Shown here: piece by piece, positions 17,276-27,076 of the stretch
Layout: every line of letters begins with the position of its first letter
How positions within the stretch are numbered: position 1 is the first letter of the stretch
From: Treponema denticola ATCC 35405
GTDB taxonomy: Bacteria > Spirochaetota > Spirochaetia > Treponematales > Treponemataceae
Reading direction: 5' to 3'
Assembly (NCBI RefSeq): GCF_000008185.1
Contig: NC_002967.9
Span: 186,001-250,000, forward strand
DNA length: 64,000 nucleotides
Translations under genes and position numbers: made by a program
The notes under the pieces: generated by a model
The model's input: the letters and a program-made list of their open reading frames with translations, nothing else
Databases searched by the model: none
Told to the model about the DNA's origin: nothing

Positions 17276-18085
17276 ATGTCGATTTTTCAAGCTATTATTT
17301 TAGGGGCGGTTCAAGGCTTAGCCGAATTTCTGCCTATTTCAAGCTCAGGCCATTTGGCAATTGTAGAATATTTTTTTAAACAAGAAGATCTTCCTATCCT
17401 TTTTGATATACTCCTGCATGTAGCAACCCTTGCAGCTGTCTGCACGGTTTTTGCAAAAAGAATAGCAGGCCTTTTTTCTGTTTTAGGCCGATTTATCATA
17501 AGAAAATCCAAGCCTGAAGATAAGGACGACCTTATGATGATAGCAGCCATTATAGTTGCAACCGCAGTCACAGGCGTAATAGGCCTTTTATTAAAAGATT
17601 GGGTAAAAACCATCGACATTCGTCTAATACCCATCTTCTTTATAATAACAGGGCTTCTTTTAATCGCATCGTCTAAGATAAAACACAATAAACAGGCAAA
17701 AAACGTAACTCTCCTTACGGCAGCTATTACAGGCCTTGCTCAAGGCATAGGAGTTATCCCCGGTATTTCGCGTTCGGGCAGCACCATTTCGGCCTCTCTT
17801 TTTGCAGGTCTTGATAGGGAAAAGGCCGGAGAATTTTCCTTTTTATTATCAATACCGGCAATTCTTGCCGCATTTATACTTGAAATCAAATCTGCCGATA
17901 ATCTTCTTGCAGGTGTAAGCCCTATAAGCCTAATATCCGGAATGATAAGCGCCTTTGTTGTAGGTTATTTTTCTCTCCGGTTTTTACTTAAACTTATAAA
18001 AAACGGAAAGCTTATGTACTTTGCTTTCTATCTGATTCCGCTGGGACTCGGTCTTAGTATTTATTTTTGGGGTTTTGCCGGATAA
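17276..18085 (+). CDS. uppP: Undecaprenyl-diphosphatase
   Basis: A 269-residue integral membrane phosphatase of the BacA/UppP family that regenerates undecaprenyl phosphate for peptidoglycan synthesis. Diagnostic motifs are QGLAEFLPISSSGHL at 14-28 and PGISRSGSTI in the second half. Length and hydrophobic profile are normal. The start follows GGGAG. A possible extended -10 (TGATATAGT) lies about 40 nt upstream, so it may have its own promoter after sbcC. Confidence 0.95.
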   Translation: MSIFQAIILGAVQGLAEFLPISSSGHLAIVEYFFKQEDLPILFDILLHVATLAAVCTVFAKRIAGLFSVLGRFIIRKSKPEDKDDLMMIAAIIVATAVTGVIGLLLKDWVKTIDIRLIPIFFIITGLLLIASSKIKHNKQAKNVTLLTAAITGLAQGIGVIPGISRSGSTISASLFAGLDREKAGEFSFLLSIPAILAAFILEIKSADNLLAGVSPISLISGMISAFVVGYFSLRFLLKLIKNGKLMYFAFYLIPLGLGLSIYFWGFAG

Positions 18086-18109
18086 TTTTTACGTTTTCGG
18101 AGTTAAAAT

Positions 18110-20650
18110 TTGATAGAAGAATCAAAATATAGGGTCATATCAATTACTTTGGGTATTTTAATTTTTATGATCTCAATCTACATAGCCTTGGCGGTTCTCT
18201 TACCTATTTTCGGTTTTAAAGGTTATATATTCCCCTTTGAAACAATAGGCACGATTCTTTTTTCCACATATAAATTTTCTTCTTTGCTGATACCTATTAT
18301 TCTTCTTTATTCTTCAATTTTATTGATGATTCCGGGCTGGTCTCTTCATTCAAAATTTTTATTGTCATTTATGCCGGTGTATTTTTTAACCTGTGTTATG
18401 GGAGAGCACCTAGTTTATTTTCTACTTCCTAAAATTGCAAATAACACGGTTCAAGAATTTACAAAAATTGCCGTAACTCTTGCAACAGGCCTTTTACTCT
18501 TGATGGAGGTATTTCTTACCCTTATATTAAGTGAAAGAGTCCATCAAAAAGCCTCTGTTCAACCTGAAGAAAAAGACGAAATAGAGGATATCATAGGTGA
18601 CAGCTATTCTTCTTCAGAAACACCCATGGTTTTCGGAGAAGGAAATGAGACAGTCAAAACAGGATTTTGGCTAAAAACAAATATAAAGACAGCCCCGGAG
18701 ACCAACAGACAAACCATGTCGGAGGCCGGCCTTACACGAAGTCAGTTTATAAAATCTCAGCTAAATAGCAGAACAGAAGAACCAAAAGAAGCCCCCCCTC
18801 TTAAAGACATAGATGCAGATATACAGGTAGACATAGGAAGCGCAGCTCCTGAAGAATCCAAAAAAAGCATTATAGAATCCCTTGTCGTAATAGAAGATAT
18901 AAACACTGAACAGGACTTAGAAGAGCTTAACTCCATAGATGACGGTAAAGATGAAGTATTTTTATCATCTTCAGAAGAAGAAAGTGATGAAAATCTTACT
19001 GAATACGCTGAGTATGAACAACCTGAAATTGCCGAATATGGTAACCTTGAGCCGAACGAAATTACCGAAGACGAAGACCTTGAAAATGATGATGATTCTG
19101 AAAATACCGATGTTGACGATATCGATACTGATGATGAGGATCAAGATGAAGCAGAGGCTCCTCTTTCAGAAGAATTGAGCGGCGATATAGAAATCAGTGC
19201 AGCCCAGCCCTTAAAACCGAAAAAGGACTCCAAGGATAAAAAAAAGGGCTACCACATTCCTTATGACCTATTAACAAAATATCCGGGAAACGAATACTGG
19301 ATAGTTGACGATTCAACCAGAAAAGCCGCAGTAGCATTAAAAAATACCTTTGAAGAATTTAATATAGCAATTGAAATTACAGGTATAAGGAAGGGGCCTG
19401 TAGTTACCATGTTTGAAGTCTTGCCGCCTCCGGGAATAAAACTGGGTAAAATTACAGCCCTTCAAGATAATATAGCCCTCCGCCTTGCTGCTCAAAGCGT
19501 TCGTATTGTCGCCCCCATTCCGGGAAAACAAGCTGTCGGTATTGAAGTTCCTAACGAATCAAGAGCAATAGTCGGCTTTAGAGAGCTAATCGAAACTCAA
19601 ATTCCAGAAACCGAAAAAATGGGCATACCTATCGTTCTTGGAAAAGATGTAACGGGAGAGCCTCAAACCTTGGACCTTTGTCAGACTCCTCATCTTTTGA
19701 TAGCAGGTGCTACCGGTTCAGGTAAATCCGTTTGTGTAAACTCCATTATTCTTTCAATACTTTACAATAAGAGCCCCGAAGAAGTAAAACTCCTCTTAGT
19801 TGACCCAAAGATAGTAGAGCTTAAACTTTATAACGGCATCGGCCATTTATTGACTCCCGTTATTACAGAACCCAAAAGAGCTCTTCAAGGCTTGCAGTAC
19901 TGTATCTGCGAAATGGAAAGGCGCTATGCCATGCTTGACTCTATGAGCGTCAGAGATATTAAAAGCTACAATAAAAAAATAAAAAGAGAAAAGATTGCAG
20001 CCGAACCGCTGCCCTACATCGTAATAATAATTGACGAATTCGCCGACCTTATGTCTACTACAGGAAAGGAACTTGAAGCTACCGTTTCAAGGCTCTGTGC
20101 TATGAGCCGTGCCGTAGGTATTCACTTAGTACTTGCAACCCAGAGGCCCTCGACCAATGTAATTACAGGTTTAATTAAAGCAAACATTCCAAGCAGGATA
20201 GCCTTTATGGTCGCCTCCCGTGTAGACAGCCAAATTATCCTCGATAACATCGGAGCCGAAAAGCTTTTAGGAAAGGGAGACATGCTCTACGTAAGTACAA
20301 CCAAACCCTTCCCTGCCCGAATCCAAGGAACCTTTGTTTCCGATGATGAGGTAGAGCAAGTAGTAGAATGTGTAAAAACCTTCGGAGAACCCGATTACAT
20401 AGATGACGAAATATTTGTAGACGATGAAGAATATTCGCAAGGAACCCTCTTCGGAGAAGAAAGCGATCCGCTCTATGATGAAGCTTTAGAGATTGTTTTG
20501 GCAGAAGGAAAAGCCTCAGCCTCTTACATTCAAAGGCGGCTTAAAATAGGCTATAATCGTGCTGCACGAATAGTAGAAGAAATGGAAGAACGCGGAGTAG
20601 TCGGCCCTGCAAACGGCTCAAAACCGAGGGAAGTAATTACGCATTCTTAA
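18110..20650 (+). CDS. ftsK: DNA translocase FtsK/SpoIIIE
   Basis: An 846-residue septal DNA pump for chromosome dimer resolution and segregation. The N-terminus has about four membrane segments (residues 10-150). It is followed by a highly acidic linker (about 240-360). The motor domain has Walker A GATGSGKS near 534 and Walker B IVIIIDEFADL. The C-terminal gamma winged helix (residues about 780-846, ASYIQRRLKIGYNRAARIVE) reads oriented DNA sequences. The start is TTG with GGAG 7 nt upstream. Confidence 0.96.
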   Translation: MIEESKYRVISITLGILIFMISIYIALAVLLPIFGFKGYIFPFETIGTILFSTYKFSSLLIPIILLYSSILLMIPGWSLHSKFLLSFMPVYFLTCVMGEHLVYFLLPKIANNTVQEFTKIAVTLATGLLLLMEVFLTLILSERVHQKASVQPEEKDEIEDIIGDSYSSSETPMVFGEGNETVKTGFWLKTNIKTAPETNRQTMSEAGLTRSQFIKSQLNSRTEEPKEAPPLKDIDADIQVDIGSAAPEESKKSIIESLVVIEDINTEQDLEELNSIDDGKDEVFLSSSEEESDENLTEYAEYEQPEIAEYGNLEPNEITEDEDLENDDDSENTDVDDIDTDDEDQDEAEAPLSEELSGDIEISAAQPLKPKKDSKDKKKGYHIPYDLLTKYPGNEYWIVDDSTRKAAVALKNTFEEFNIAIEITGIRKGPVVTMFEVLPPPGIKLGKITALQDNIALRLAAQSVRIVAPIPGKQAVGIEVPNESRAIVGFRELIETQIPETEKMGIPIVLGKDVTGEPQTLDLCQTPHLLIAGATGSGKSVCVNSIILSILYNKSPEEVKLLLVDPKIVELKLYNGIGHLLTPVITEPKRALQGLQYCICEMERRYAMLDSMSVRDIKSYNKKIKREKIAAEPLPYIVIIIDEFADLMSTTGKELEATVSRLCAMSRAVGIHLVLATQRPSTNVITGLIKANIPSRIAFMVASRVDSQIILDNIGAEKLLGKGDMLYVSTTKPFPARIQGTFVSDDEVEQVVECVKTFGEPDYIDDEIFVDDEEYSQGTLFGEESDPLYDEALEIVLAEGKASASYIQRRLKIGYNRAARIVEEMEERGVVGPANGSKPREVITHS

Positions 20651-20673
20651 AATAATTATGTGAGGTAAAATTT

Positions 20674-22110
20674 ATGATTGATAATGCTTTATTTTCAGAC
20701 TTTTATGAATTGACAATGGCTCAAGGTTTTTGGAAAAAAGGAAACAATACAAAAACCGTTTTTGAAATGTTTTTTAGATCAAATCCTTTTAAGGGGGGCT
20801 ATTCCGTCTTTGCAGGCCTTGAACCCCTCTTAAAAACCATTCAAAATTTTCACTTTGAAAAAAGCGATATCGACTGGCTTAAGTCTTTAGGAATATTTGA
20901 AAAAGATTTTTTGGAATATATTGCCGGTTTTAAATTCTCGGGCAATATTTGGGCAATGAAAGAAGGCAGTCTCGTTTTCCCGAATGAACCCTTAATCCGT
21001 ATCGAAGCTGATACGGTTGAAGCCTTGCTCTTGGAAGGCCTAATTTTAAACATGATAAATTTCCAAACCCTTATAGCAACCAAAACAGCCCGAATTTGGC
21101 TGGCCTCAAAAAAGGGATCTATAATGGAATTCGGTCTCCGCAGAGCTCAAGGCAATGACGGTGCTATGAGTGCAACAAGAGCTGCCTACATAGGCGGAGC
21201 TTTCGGCACAAGCAATTCCCTTGCTGCCAAGGAACTCGGCATACCCGCCCTCGGAACAATGGCTCACTCATGGATAATGTCTTTTAAAAGCGAAGAAGAT
21301 GCCTTTCAGGCCTATGCTGACATGTATCCCGACAATTCAATATTCTTAATAGATACTTATGATACGCTCCGTTCGGGTATTGTAAATGCTATCAAGGTAG
21401 GAAAGCGGCTGCAAGAAAAGGGGAAAAACTTCGGAGTACGCCTCGATTCGGGAGATATTTATTATTTGAGTAAGGATGTGCGGAAGCGGCTTGATGAAGC
21501 AGGTTGTACTAAAGCAAAGATTTCCGTTTCAAACGAACTGACGGAAGAAATTGTAGAATCCCTAGTTCAAAACAATGCACCTATAGATTCTTGGGGAGTA
21601 GGTACTCACATGGTTACGGGCGGAAATGAAGCATCTCTTACAGGCGTATACAAAATGGCCGCCCGCAAGAGTTTAGGAGAAGCGGAATGGACTCCGGTTA
21701 TGAAATTTTCTGATAATCCAGCAAAGATGACTAACCCTGCATGTAAGCAGGTTTGGCGCCTATACAATCCCGACGGAACATTTAAGGCCGATGTGTTGAC
21801 CCTTGAAGACGAAAAAATTGAAGAGGGTGTGGAGCAGACTTTTTATCACCCTGCAAACGATTATCAGAATTTTACCTTTACACCGACAAAGATTGAAGCT
21901 CTTTTAGAAAAACGTATTGAAAACGGCAAGGCTGTCGGCAAGGCTCCAAGTCTTAAAGAAATCAAAGCCTATGCTGAAAAACAGCTCGACAGTTTGGACT
22001 ACACTTCAAAGCGCCTTTTAAACCCTCACATATACAAGGTTTCTTTAAGCGAAAAGATGAGGGATTTAAAACAGCAGCTGATAAAAAATAAACCGGTTTT
22101 TAAAAACTGA
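20674..22110 (+). CDS. pncB: Nicotinate phosphoribosyltransferase
   Basis: A 478-residue enzyme converting nicotinate and PRPP to nicotinate mononucleotide in NAD salvage. Family motifs are FSDFYELTMAQGF at 7-19, the substrate-pocket stretch EFGLRRAQGNDG and the PRPP-site stretch GVRLDSGDIYYLS. Length is that of the bacterial long form. Last gene of the plus-strand run, 23 nt after ftsK, and followed by a strong terminator. Confidence 0.95.
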   Translation: MIDNALFSDFYELTMAQGFWKKGNNTKTVFEMFFRSNPFKGGYSVFAGLEPLLKTIQNFHFEKSDIDWLKSLGIFEKDFLEYIAGFKFSGNIWAMKEGSLVFPNEPLIRIEADTVEALLLEGLILNMINFQTLIATKTARIWLASKKGSIMEFGLRRAQGNDGAMSATRAAYIGGAFGTSNSLAAKELGIPALGTMAHSWIMSFKSEEDAFQAYADMYPDNSIFLIDTYDTLRSGIVNAIKVGKRLQEKGKNFGVRLDSGDIYYLSKDVRKRLDEAGCTKAKISVSNELTEEIVESLVQNNAPIDSWGVGTHMVTGGNEASLTGVYKMAARKSLGEAEWTPVMKFSDNPAKMTNPACKQVWRLYNPDGTFKADVLTLEDEKIEEGVEQTFYHPANDYQNFTFTPTKIEALLEKRIENGKAVGKAPSLKEIKAYAEKQLDSLDYTSKRLLNPHIYKVSLSEKMRDLKQQLIKNKPVFKN

Positions 22111-22144
22111 TATTGATGATAAAAAAACCGATTATACTTCCCAC

Positions 22145-22187
22145 AAAAAACGCCTATTAAGATATTTAATCCTAATAGGCGTTTTTA
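22145..22187. terminator. Bidirectional terminator between pncB and pcp
   Basis: A near-perfect stem AAAAACGCCTATTA / TAATAGGCGTTTTT with a 13-nt loop. The A and T ends of the arms let it work in both directions between these convergent genes. Confidence 0.85.
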
Positions 22188-22218
22188 AAATTTAAGATAA
22201 ATTCTTAAAAAATGTATT

Positions 22219-22872
22219 TTAGCAAATTTTACCGCCCGAAACCTTTATGTCGGAATTATTTTGGACAATAGCTTCGATTGCAAGCTCAATTCCTTTTACA
22301 ATCATCTCCAAACTCATTGAAGGCGTTAAGGCGGGCTTTCCGATAACCTGTTCGGGTAAAAACGGAATATGAATAAAACCGCTTTTCATCGGTTTGCCCT
22401 GAGCCGTTCTTGCCGCAGCAATATGGGCTACGCCGTAACAGACATGGTTGCAGATAAAAGTTCCTGCCGTATTCGATATTGAAGCAGGTATTTTACCGGC
22501 TTTTACCTTTTCGACAATGGCCTTAATGGGCAAAGTAACAAAGTAGGCAGCAGGCCCGTCTTTTACAACGGGTTCATCAATGGGCTGATTACCCTCGTTA
22601 TCGGGAATTCGGCAGTCATCAATATTTATACCGATTCTTTCAACCGAAATATCGGCCCGGTTTCCGGCTTGACCGATACTTAAAACTACATCAGGGTTTT
22701 CTTTTTCGATCATATCTTTTATCTTTGCTACGGATTTTCCGATAACTGTCGGAATTTCCAGCTTGATAATTTTTGCTCCCAAAATTTCATTGGGAAGAAG
22801 TTTAATTGTTTCAAGAGCCGGATTAATCTTTTCGCCGCCGAAAGGATCAAAACCGGTAACTAAAATTTTCAT
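22219..22872 (-). CDS. pcp: Pyroglutamyl-peptidase I
   Basis: A 217-residue cysteine peptidase that removes N-terminal pyroglutamate from peptides in the cytoplasm. The catalytic triad is visible as E78 (SVERIG), C141 ([10 protein letters not shown]) and H168 (FIHIPFLP). The start follows GAGGAG. It is last in an operon with DUF969 and DUF979 membrane proteins, a grouping known from Firmicutes, which suggests those proteins import pyroglutamyl peptides or pyroglutamate. Confidence 0.95.
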   Translation of the reverse strand: MKILVTGFDPFGGEKINPALETIKLLPNEILGAKIIKLEIPTVIGKSVAKIKDMIEKENPDVVLSIGQAGNRADISVERIGINIDDCRIPDNEGNQPIDEPVVKDGPAAYFVTLPIKAIVEKVKAGKIPASISNTAGTFICNHVCYGVAHIAAARTAQGKPMKSGFIHIPFLPEQVIGKPALTPSMSLEMIVKGIELAIEAIVQNNSDIKVSGGKIC

Positions 22873-22889
22873 TTATCTCCTCACTAATT

Positions 22890-23888
22890 TTAAAACGCAA
22901 ATATCAACATCAAAATAATATGAACAATAATCAAAGCAAAGGACATAAGGGCTTGGGCCTTAATCAATGTATATTTATTTTTAGTTTCCAAAATTGCGGC
23001 AGGAACAATGTTAAAGTTTGCAGCCATAGGTGTTAAAAGCGTACCGCAGTATCCGCAAGTCATACCTAAGGCTCCTACAACAGCAGGATTTCCGCCTTGA
23101 GCAATTACAAAGGGAACACCTACACCGATTGTGATAACGGTAAAAGCGGCAAAAGCATTTCCCATAATCATCGTAAAGATTACCATTCCAAGACAATAAG
23201 CGATAACGCCCAATACGGGAACACCCTGAGGAACAATACCGCTTGCAAAATGGCCGATTATCTTACCTATTCCGGCTGTTGCAAAGATTGCTCCCAAAAC
23301 GCCGAGGAGCTGAGGAAGCAGACTTGAAGAGCCGACCTGCATGAGCATCTTTGAAGTATCATTGATAGTATTCTTCATCTTAGGCTTGGTTAAAAATATT
23401 GCAAAAATGAGGGCAACTATGGAAGCAAGGCCTACAACTTGTGCAGTAGAAAAACCAAAGATTATTTCTTTTCCGGCAGCATTTGTTCCAAGCGAAATTT
23501 TAAAGCTCTTCATTTGAGCCAATAACATCGCAACAACACCTATCAAAACGGCTGGAATAAAAATCTTGTTGCCTACCTTTTTTGAATTTTCGGTAATCTC
23601 TTCTTTTGTTGCCGACTTAATATCTGCAACTTTTACTTGTTTTGTAAGAGTAAAACCGCCCAAAACAATGAGTAAGCCTCCGATAATGGCACCTCCGTAA
23701 GGTACGTTAAGAACGATAACTTTACCGAACATAAACAAGAGACCTAAGATGCCCCAGAACAAAAATGTTCCGATTGGATTCTTTTTATCTTTTAAGGAGA
23801 TTACGGCTGTGATAATAGAAACTAGACCGCAAAGGCCGTAAACAATTTCATCTATAACCATTGTATTATTATGAATAAAACTAAACAT
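22890..23888 (-). CDS. DUF979 family membrane protein, probable permease subunit
   Basis: A 332-residue protein with about nine hydrophobic segments and the stretch GMTCGYCGTLLTPMAANFNI typical of the family. The start at 23888 (MFSFIHNN) is chosen because AGGAG precedes it and it overlaps the DUF969 stop by 8 nt; the longer frame to 23921 would lie inside DUF969. DUF969 and DUF979 look like two halves of one transporter. Confidence 0.88.
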   Translation of the reverse strand: MFSFIHNNTMVIDEIVYGLCGLVSIITAVISLKDKKNPIGTFLFWGILGLLFMFGKVIVLNVPYGGAIIGGLLIVLGGFTLTKQVKVADIKSATKEEITENSKKVGNKIFIPAVLIGVVAMLLAQMKSFKISLGTNAAGKEIIFGFSTAQVVGLASIVALIFAIFLTKPKMKNTINDTSKMLMQVGSSSLLPQLLGVLGAIFATAGIGKIIGHFASGIVPQGVPVLGVIAYCLGMVIFTMIMGNAFAAFTVITIGVGVPFVIAQGGNPAVVGALGMTCGYCGTLLTPMAANFNIVPAAILETKNKYTLIKAQALMSFALIIVHIILMLIFAF

Positions 23889-24561
23889 CTGCCTTTTCTC
23901 CTTTTCTAAGTGACTTTTCAAATAGCCAGCACTGCACCAAGGCTATAAGAACCATTGCAACACCGGCTAAAATTGAGTACTTAGCTACATCAGTATTTGT
24001 AATATCAAGACCTTGTTCCTTAAGAGTTCCTGTAATTAAAAGAACACCAGATGCAACAGGAAAAATATTTTGACCGAAAAAGTTTCCGTAGTTTTCGGAA
24101 GCTCCTGCGAGCCCCTTAATTTTTTCGATATCATCTTCGGTAAGCTTTACATGTTTTTGAGCAGCTCCTTCAGCCATGGGGAGGATTAAGGGTCTTATAA
24201 ACTGAACATGACCGCCCAATCTAATAGAAAATGCACAAGCAATTGTTCGTATAAGAATGTAGAGCCAAATAACCATACCGGCACTTGCTCCCTTTATCTT
24301 TTTAATAAAGTCTGCAGCTCTTTCCTTTAATCCGTAACGCTCCATAATAGCGATTACAGGAAAAGAAATAAAAAACAAGCTCATGTAGCGGTTGTTGACA
24401 AAACCTGTACCTATTGCATTAAGGACTTCAACGAATCCCATCTTTGCAATCAAACCTGTTACAAGACCTGAAATCAAAACAACTGCAACTACATCGAGTT
24501 TTAAAATAAAACCGGCAATAATAATTGCAACGCCTATTAAAACCAAATAGTTCATATCCAA
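23881..24561 (-). CDS. DUF969 family membrane protein, probable permease subunit
   Basis: A 226-residue protein with about six hydrophobic segments. It contains SIRLGGHVQFIRPLI and ASENYGNFFGQNIFPVASGVLLI, which I recognise as DUF969 hallmarks. It is the first gene of the DUF969-DUF979-pcp operon, with AGGAG before the ATG. Probable role: peptide or amino-acid uptake linked to pyroglutamate metabolism, inferred from gene order only. Confidence 0.88.
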   Translation of the reverse strand: MDMNYLVLIGVAIIIAGFILKLDVVAVVLISGLVTGLIAKMGFVEVLNAIGTGFVNNRYMSLFFISFPVIAIMERYGLKERAADFIKKIKGASAGMVIWLYILIRTIACAFSIRLGGHVQFIRPLILPMAEGAAQKHVKLTEDDIEKIKGLAGASENYGNFFGQNIFPVASGVLLITGTLKEQGLDITNTDVAKYSILAGVAMVLIALVQCWLFEKSLRKGEKADV

Positions 24562-24627
24562 CTCCTTTTATTGGTTTATATCCGGCGTATTTTACCAAAA
24601 AAATAAAGCTTTGTCTATTATAAATAA

Positions 24628-26718
24628 TTACACTTTGAATTTAGAAACTTCTTCCGTAAGATTTTGGATGCTGGCCTTATTTTTTTGGCTTATCTCATTT
24701 ACTTCCTGTACGGCATTGCTAATCTGTACCGCACCGGAGGCCATCTCGTTCATGCTGTCAGTTATAACGCGGGTCAGTCCATCCAGTTTTTGCATCTCCT
24801 CGGCAACACTCTCCCCTCCTTTCAGCATTTCTTCAGAGCCTGCCTGCACTTCAACCGTTACCGTGTTGATACCCTTAATGGCAGACAAAACTTCCTTACT
24901 TCCTTTCTCTTGCTCATGCATAGCTTCGGTAAGAGTGTCACTCATCGATTTAACTTGCTCGGCCAAATTGAAAATAGCGTTAAATTTTTCCTCTACGGTT
25001 TTTGACGAGGTGGAAAGAGCTTCTATTTCACCCGAAAGCGCTTTAAGCGTTGCAGTTATTGTTTTGCCCTGTGCGGAAGACTCTTCTGCAAGCTTTCGGA
25101 TTTCATCGGCTACAACGGCAAAACCTTTGCCTGCTTCTCCTGCATGAGCGGCCTCAATAGCTGCGTTCATTGCCAATAGGTTGGTTTGGCTTGCAATGTG
25201 CTGGATAACGCTTGAGGCTTCCAATAGACTGCCCGACTCTTCCGTTATTTTCTGCGTAACGCTGTTAGCGCCTGAAAGTGTTTCCTTGCCGTCGGCGGTA
25301 GCGGAAGCCAGCGTTTTTATAACGTCATCGGTTTTACCAAGTGTCTGCGTGATGGATGCAATATTCGCAACCATCTGTTCGATTGAAGCGGAGGATTCGG
25401 CGACGCTGGCAGCCTGATTTTCGATACTTCCATTTAGCTGTTTAATCGTACGAACAATTTCTTCAATGGTTGCAGCCGTTTCGGTAACGCTTGCTGCTTG
25501 GGTAAGAGCCTGTTGCTTTACTCCGTTTATGTTGGCGCTTATCTCGTGTACGGCGCTGGCGGTTTCGGTCATATTGCTTGCAAGCTCGTTGCCGATGTTT
25601 TCCATATCGACGCTGTTAAGGCCTACTTGCTTAATCGATGAGCCTATTTTCGAAATAGTCTGATTAAAGTATTCTGAGAGGTCGGTTATCTCGTCATTGC
25701 CGTGTACGGGAAGGCGTACCGTTAAATCGCCTTCACCCTCTGCGATGTCTTTAAGTGCGGAAACGATAGCCGTTATGGGTTTAATCAATGCAAGGGCTAC
25801 AAAGAAAACGATAACCAGTGCAATAGATATAACCACTGTTCCGATACCGAACACCGACCTACGCAAAGTATTAACTGCTCCCATAAACTCATTTACCGGT
25901 GCGCGGATAATAACAGACCAACCAGTGGTTTTCATTGTGGCAAAAGAAGCTATGTAAGATTCTCCTTTGTATGTGTAATAGCCGACCTCGCTTTCGTCTG
26001 TATCCCAAACATACTCCAAAAAATCGGCACACGAAGCAAGCTCTTTGTCCGTTTTTGCCAGCTCGATAATGCTCACTTGATTTCTAACCAGCTCGATATC
26101 TTTATCTGCAACAATGTTTGTTGTATCTCCCATTATATAGCAATTACCTGTTTTGCCGACAACTATATCTTTAATCTGTTCGGAAAGCCAAGACCCGTCA
26201 AAATCCGCACTTAGAACACCTATAATTTGATGATTATCATCGTAAATCGGAACAGCAATAACTTGGATGAGTTTTTGTGTCGTCTTTGAAAAAAGCGGTT
26301 CGGAAAGAAATGCTTTTCCGTTTCGTGCCGCTTTGAACCATTCTCTGTCACCGACATTAGCACGTCCGTTAATACTGTGGAGTGTACCGTCAAGCTCACT
26401 GAAATCCAATTCATGAATGGCTGTATTAAACGCAACCTGTTCCTTCAGCAGTTCAACTTTTTTCTGATTTGAAACGGAGGCATCGCTGAAGACAGGCATA
26501 CGCGCTATACCTTCAAGGAATTGCTGAACTGCGGTAATGCGCCCGTCAATAATTTCGGCAACATCAGTCGCCTTGTCGATTAAGTGATCTTCCACCTTTT
26601 CGGTAACGGCTTTACGGGCGATACGGGTCGCAAGAAAACCTTCCACCGAAGCAGCTATGGCTATCAATAGACCAAAAACTATGATCAGTTTGTAGCGGAT
26701 TGAAAAACGTTTTTTCAT
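24628..26718 (-). CDS. Methyl-accepting chemotaxis protein with Cache sensor, tandem copy B
   Basis: A 696-residue chemoreceptor. TM1 is at about 10-30, a double-Cache periplasmic sensor at about 35-280, TM2 at about 288-312, a HAMP region near 312-365 and the signalling domain with [20 protein letters not shown] near 515. There is no C-terminal CheR-binding pentapeptide (it ends KFKV). The start follows GGAGG. It is a close paralogue of the neighbouring receptor: membrane anchors, HAMP and signalling regions are nearly identical, whereas the sensor has diverged strongly from about residue 70 to 270. Confidence 0.95.
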   Translation of the reverse strand: MKKRFSIRYKLIIVFGLLIAIAASVEGFLATRIARKAVTEKVEDHLIDKATDVAEIIDGRITAVQQFLEGIARMPVFSDASVSNQKKVELLKEQVAFNTAIHELDFSELDGTLHSINGRANVGDREWFKAARNGKAFLSEPLFSKTTQKLIQVIAVPIYDDNHQIIGVLSADFDGSWLSEQIKDIVVGKTGNCYIMGDTTNIVADKDIELVRNQVSIIELAKTDKELASCADFLEYVWDTDESEVGYYTYKGESYIASFATMKTTGWSVIIRAPVNEFMGAVNTLRRSVFGIGTVVISIALVIVFFVALALIKPITAIVSALKDIAEGEGDLTVRLPVHGNDEITDLSEYFNQTISKIGSSIKQVGLNSVDMENIGNELASNMTETASAVHEISANINGVKQQALTQAASVTETAATIEEIVRTIKQLNGSIENQAASVAESSASIEQMVANIASITQTLGKTDDVIKTLASATADGKETLSGANSVTQKITEESGSLLEASSVIQHIASQTNLLAMNAAIEAAHAGEAGKGFAVVADEIRKLAEESSAQGKTITATLKALSGEIEALSTSSKTVEEKFNAIFNLAEQVKSMSDTLTEAMHEQEKGSKEVLSAIKGINTVTVEVQAGSEEMLKGGESVAEEMQKLDGLTRVITDSMNEMASGAVQISNAVQEVNEISQKNKASIQNLTEEVSKFKV

Positions 26719-26737
26719 CTATGGTCCTCCTCTTTTA

Positions 26738-26755
26738 GATTGACAGGTCTCAATC
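26738..26755 (-). promoter_or_regulatory. Conserved inverted repeat in the receptor leader, copy B
   Basis: GATTGA and TCAATC arms separated by 6 nt, 19 nt upstream of the ATG and just before the Shine-Dalgarno. The same element is kept upstream of the neighbouring receptor. Candidate operator or leader hairpin. Confidence 0.5.
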
Positions 26756-26902
26756 CAAGACACGATGTATACCTTATCAAAGAGCTGTAGCTATTTAAAA
26801 ATATTTGGTCAGAGGCATCCCTCGGCTGCTAGGCTTCGAATTTTATCCGGCATGCACGTTTTATGCCAAGTATTTTTGAAAAACTTTTTGCACTTTTTTT
26901 GC

Positions 26903-26935
26903 GAGAAGACTTGTAATTGCTATTGAAGTCTTCTC
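26903..26935. repeat. Perfect 10-bp inverted repeat between the two receptor genes
   Basis: GAGAAGACTT and AAGTCTTCTC arms with a 13-nt loop. On the receptor coding strand no U-run follows, so an ordinary terminator is not supported. The rest of the 26756-27076 spacer (about 320 nt) shows no gene; it carries about 20 nt of further leader homology next to the receptor and otherwise nothing recognisable. Confidence 0.5.
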
Positions 26936-27076
26936 TATCATTGTTATAAAGTATACCATGCCTTCCCGCATACTGCAAGCTTTAAAAGAATTTTTTTTAG
27001 TTTTTCTGAACTTTCAAGCGCTTCCTTGAGAAGATAGAAAAACATCATCCAAAAATTCAATAAAAACAACACCGGC

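Noticed and set aside
24611-25147. 178-residue plus-strand reading frame opposite the chemoreceptor signalling domain
   Set aside because: It mirrors a highly conserved receptor gene; a similar antisense frame appears at the corresponding place in the tandem copy (27312-27596), and it has no ribosome-binding site or family features.
26903-26935. Rho-independent terminator between the chemoreceptors
   Set aside because: The stem is perfect, but the strand carrying the receptor transcript continues with A-rich rather than U-rich sequence.
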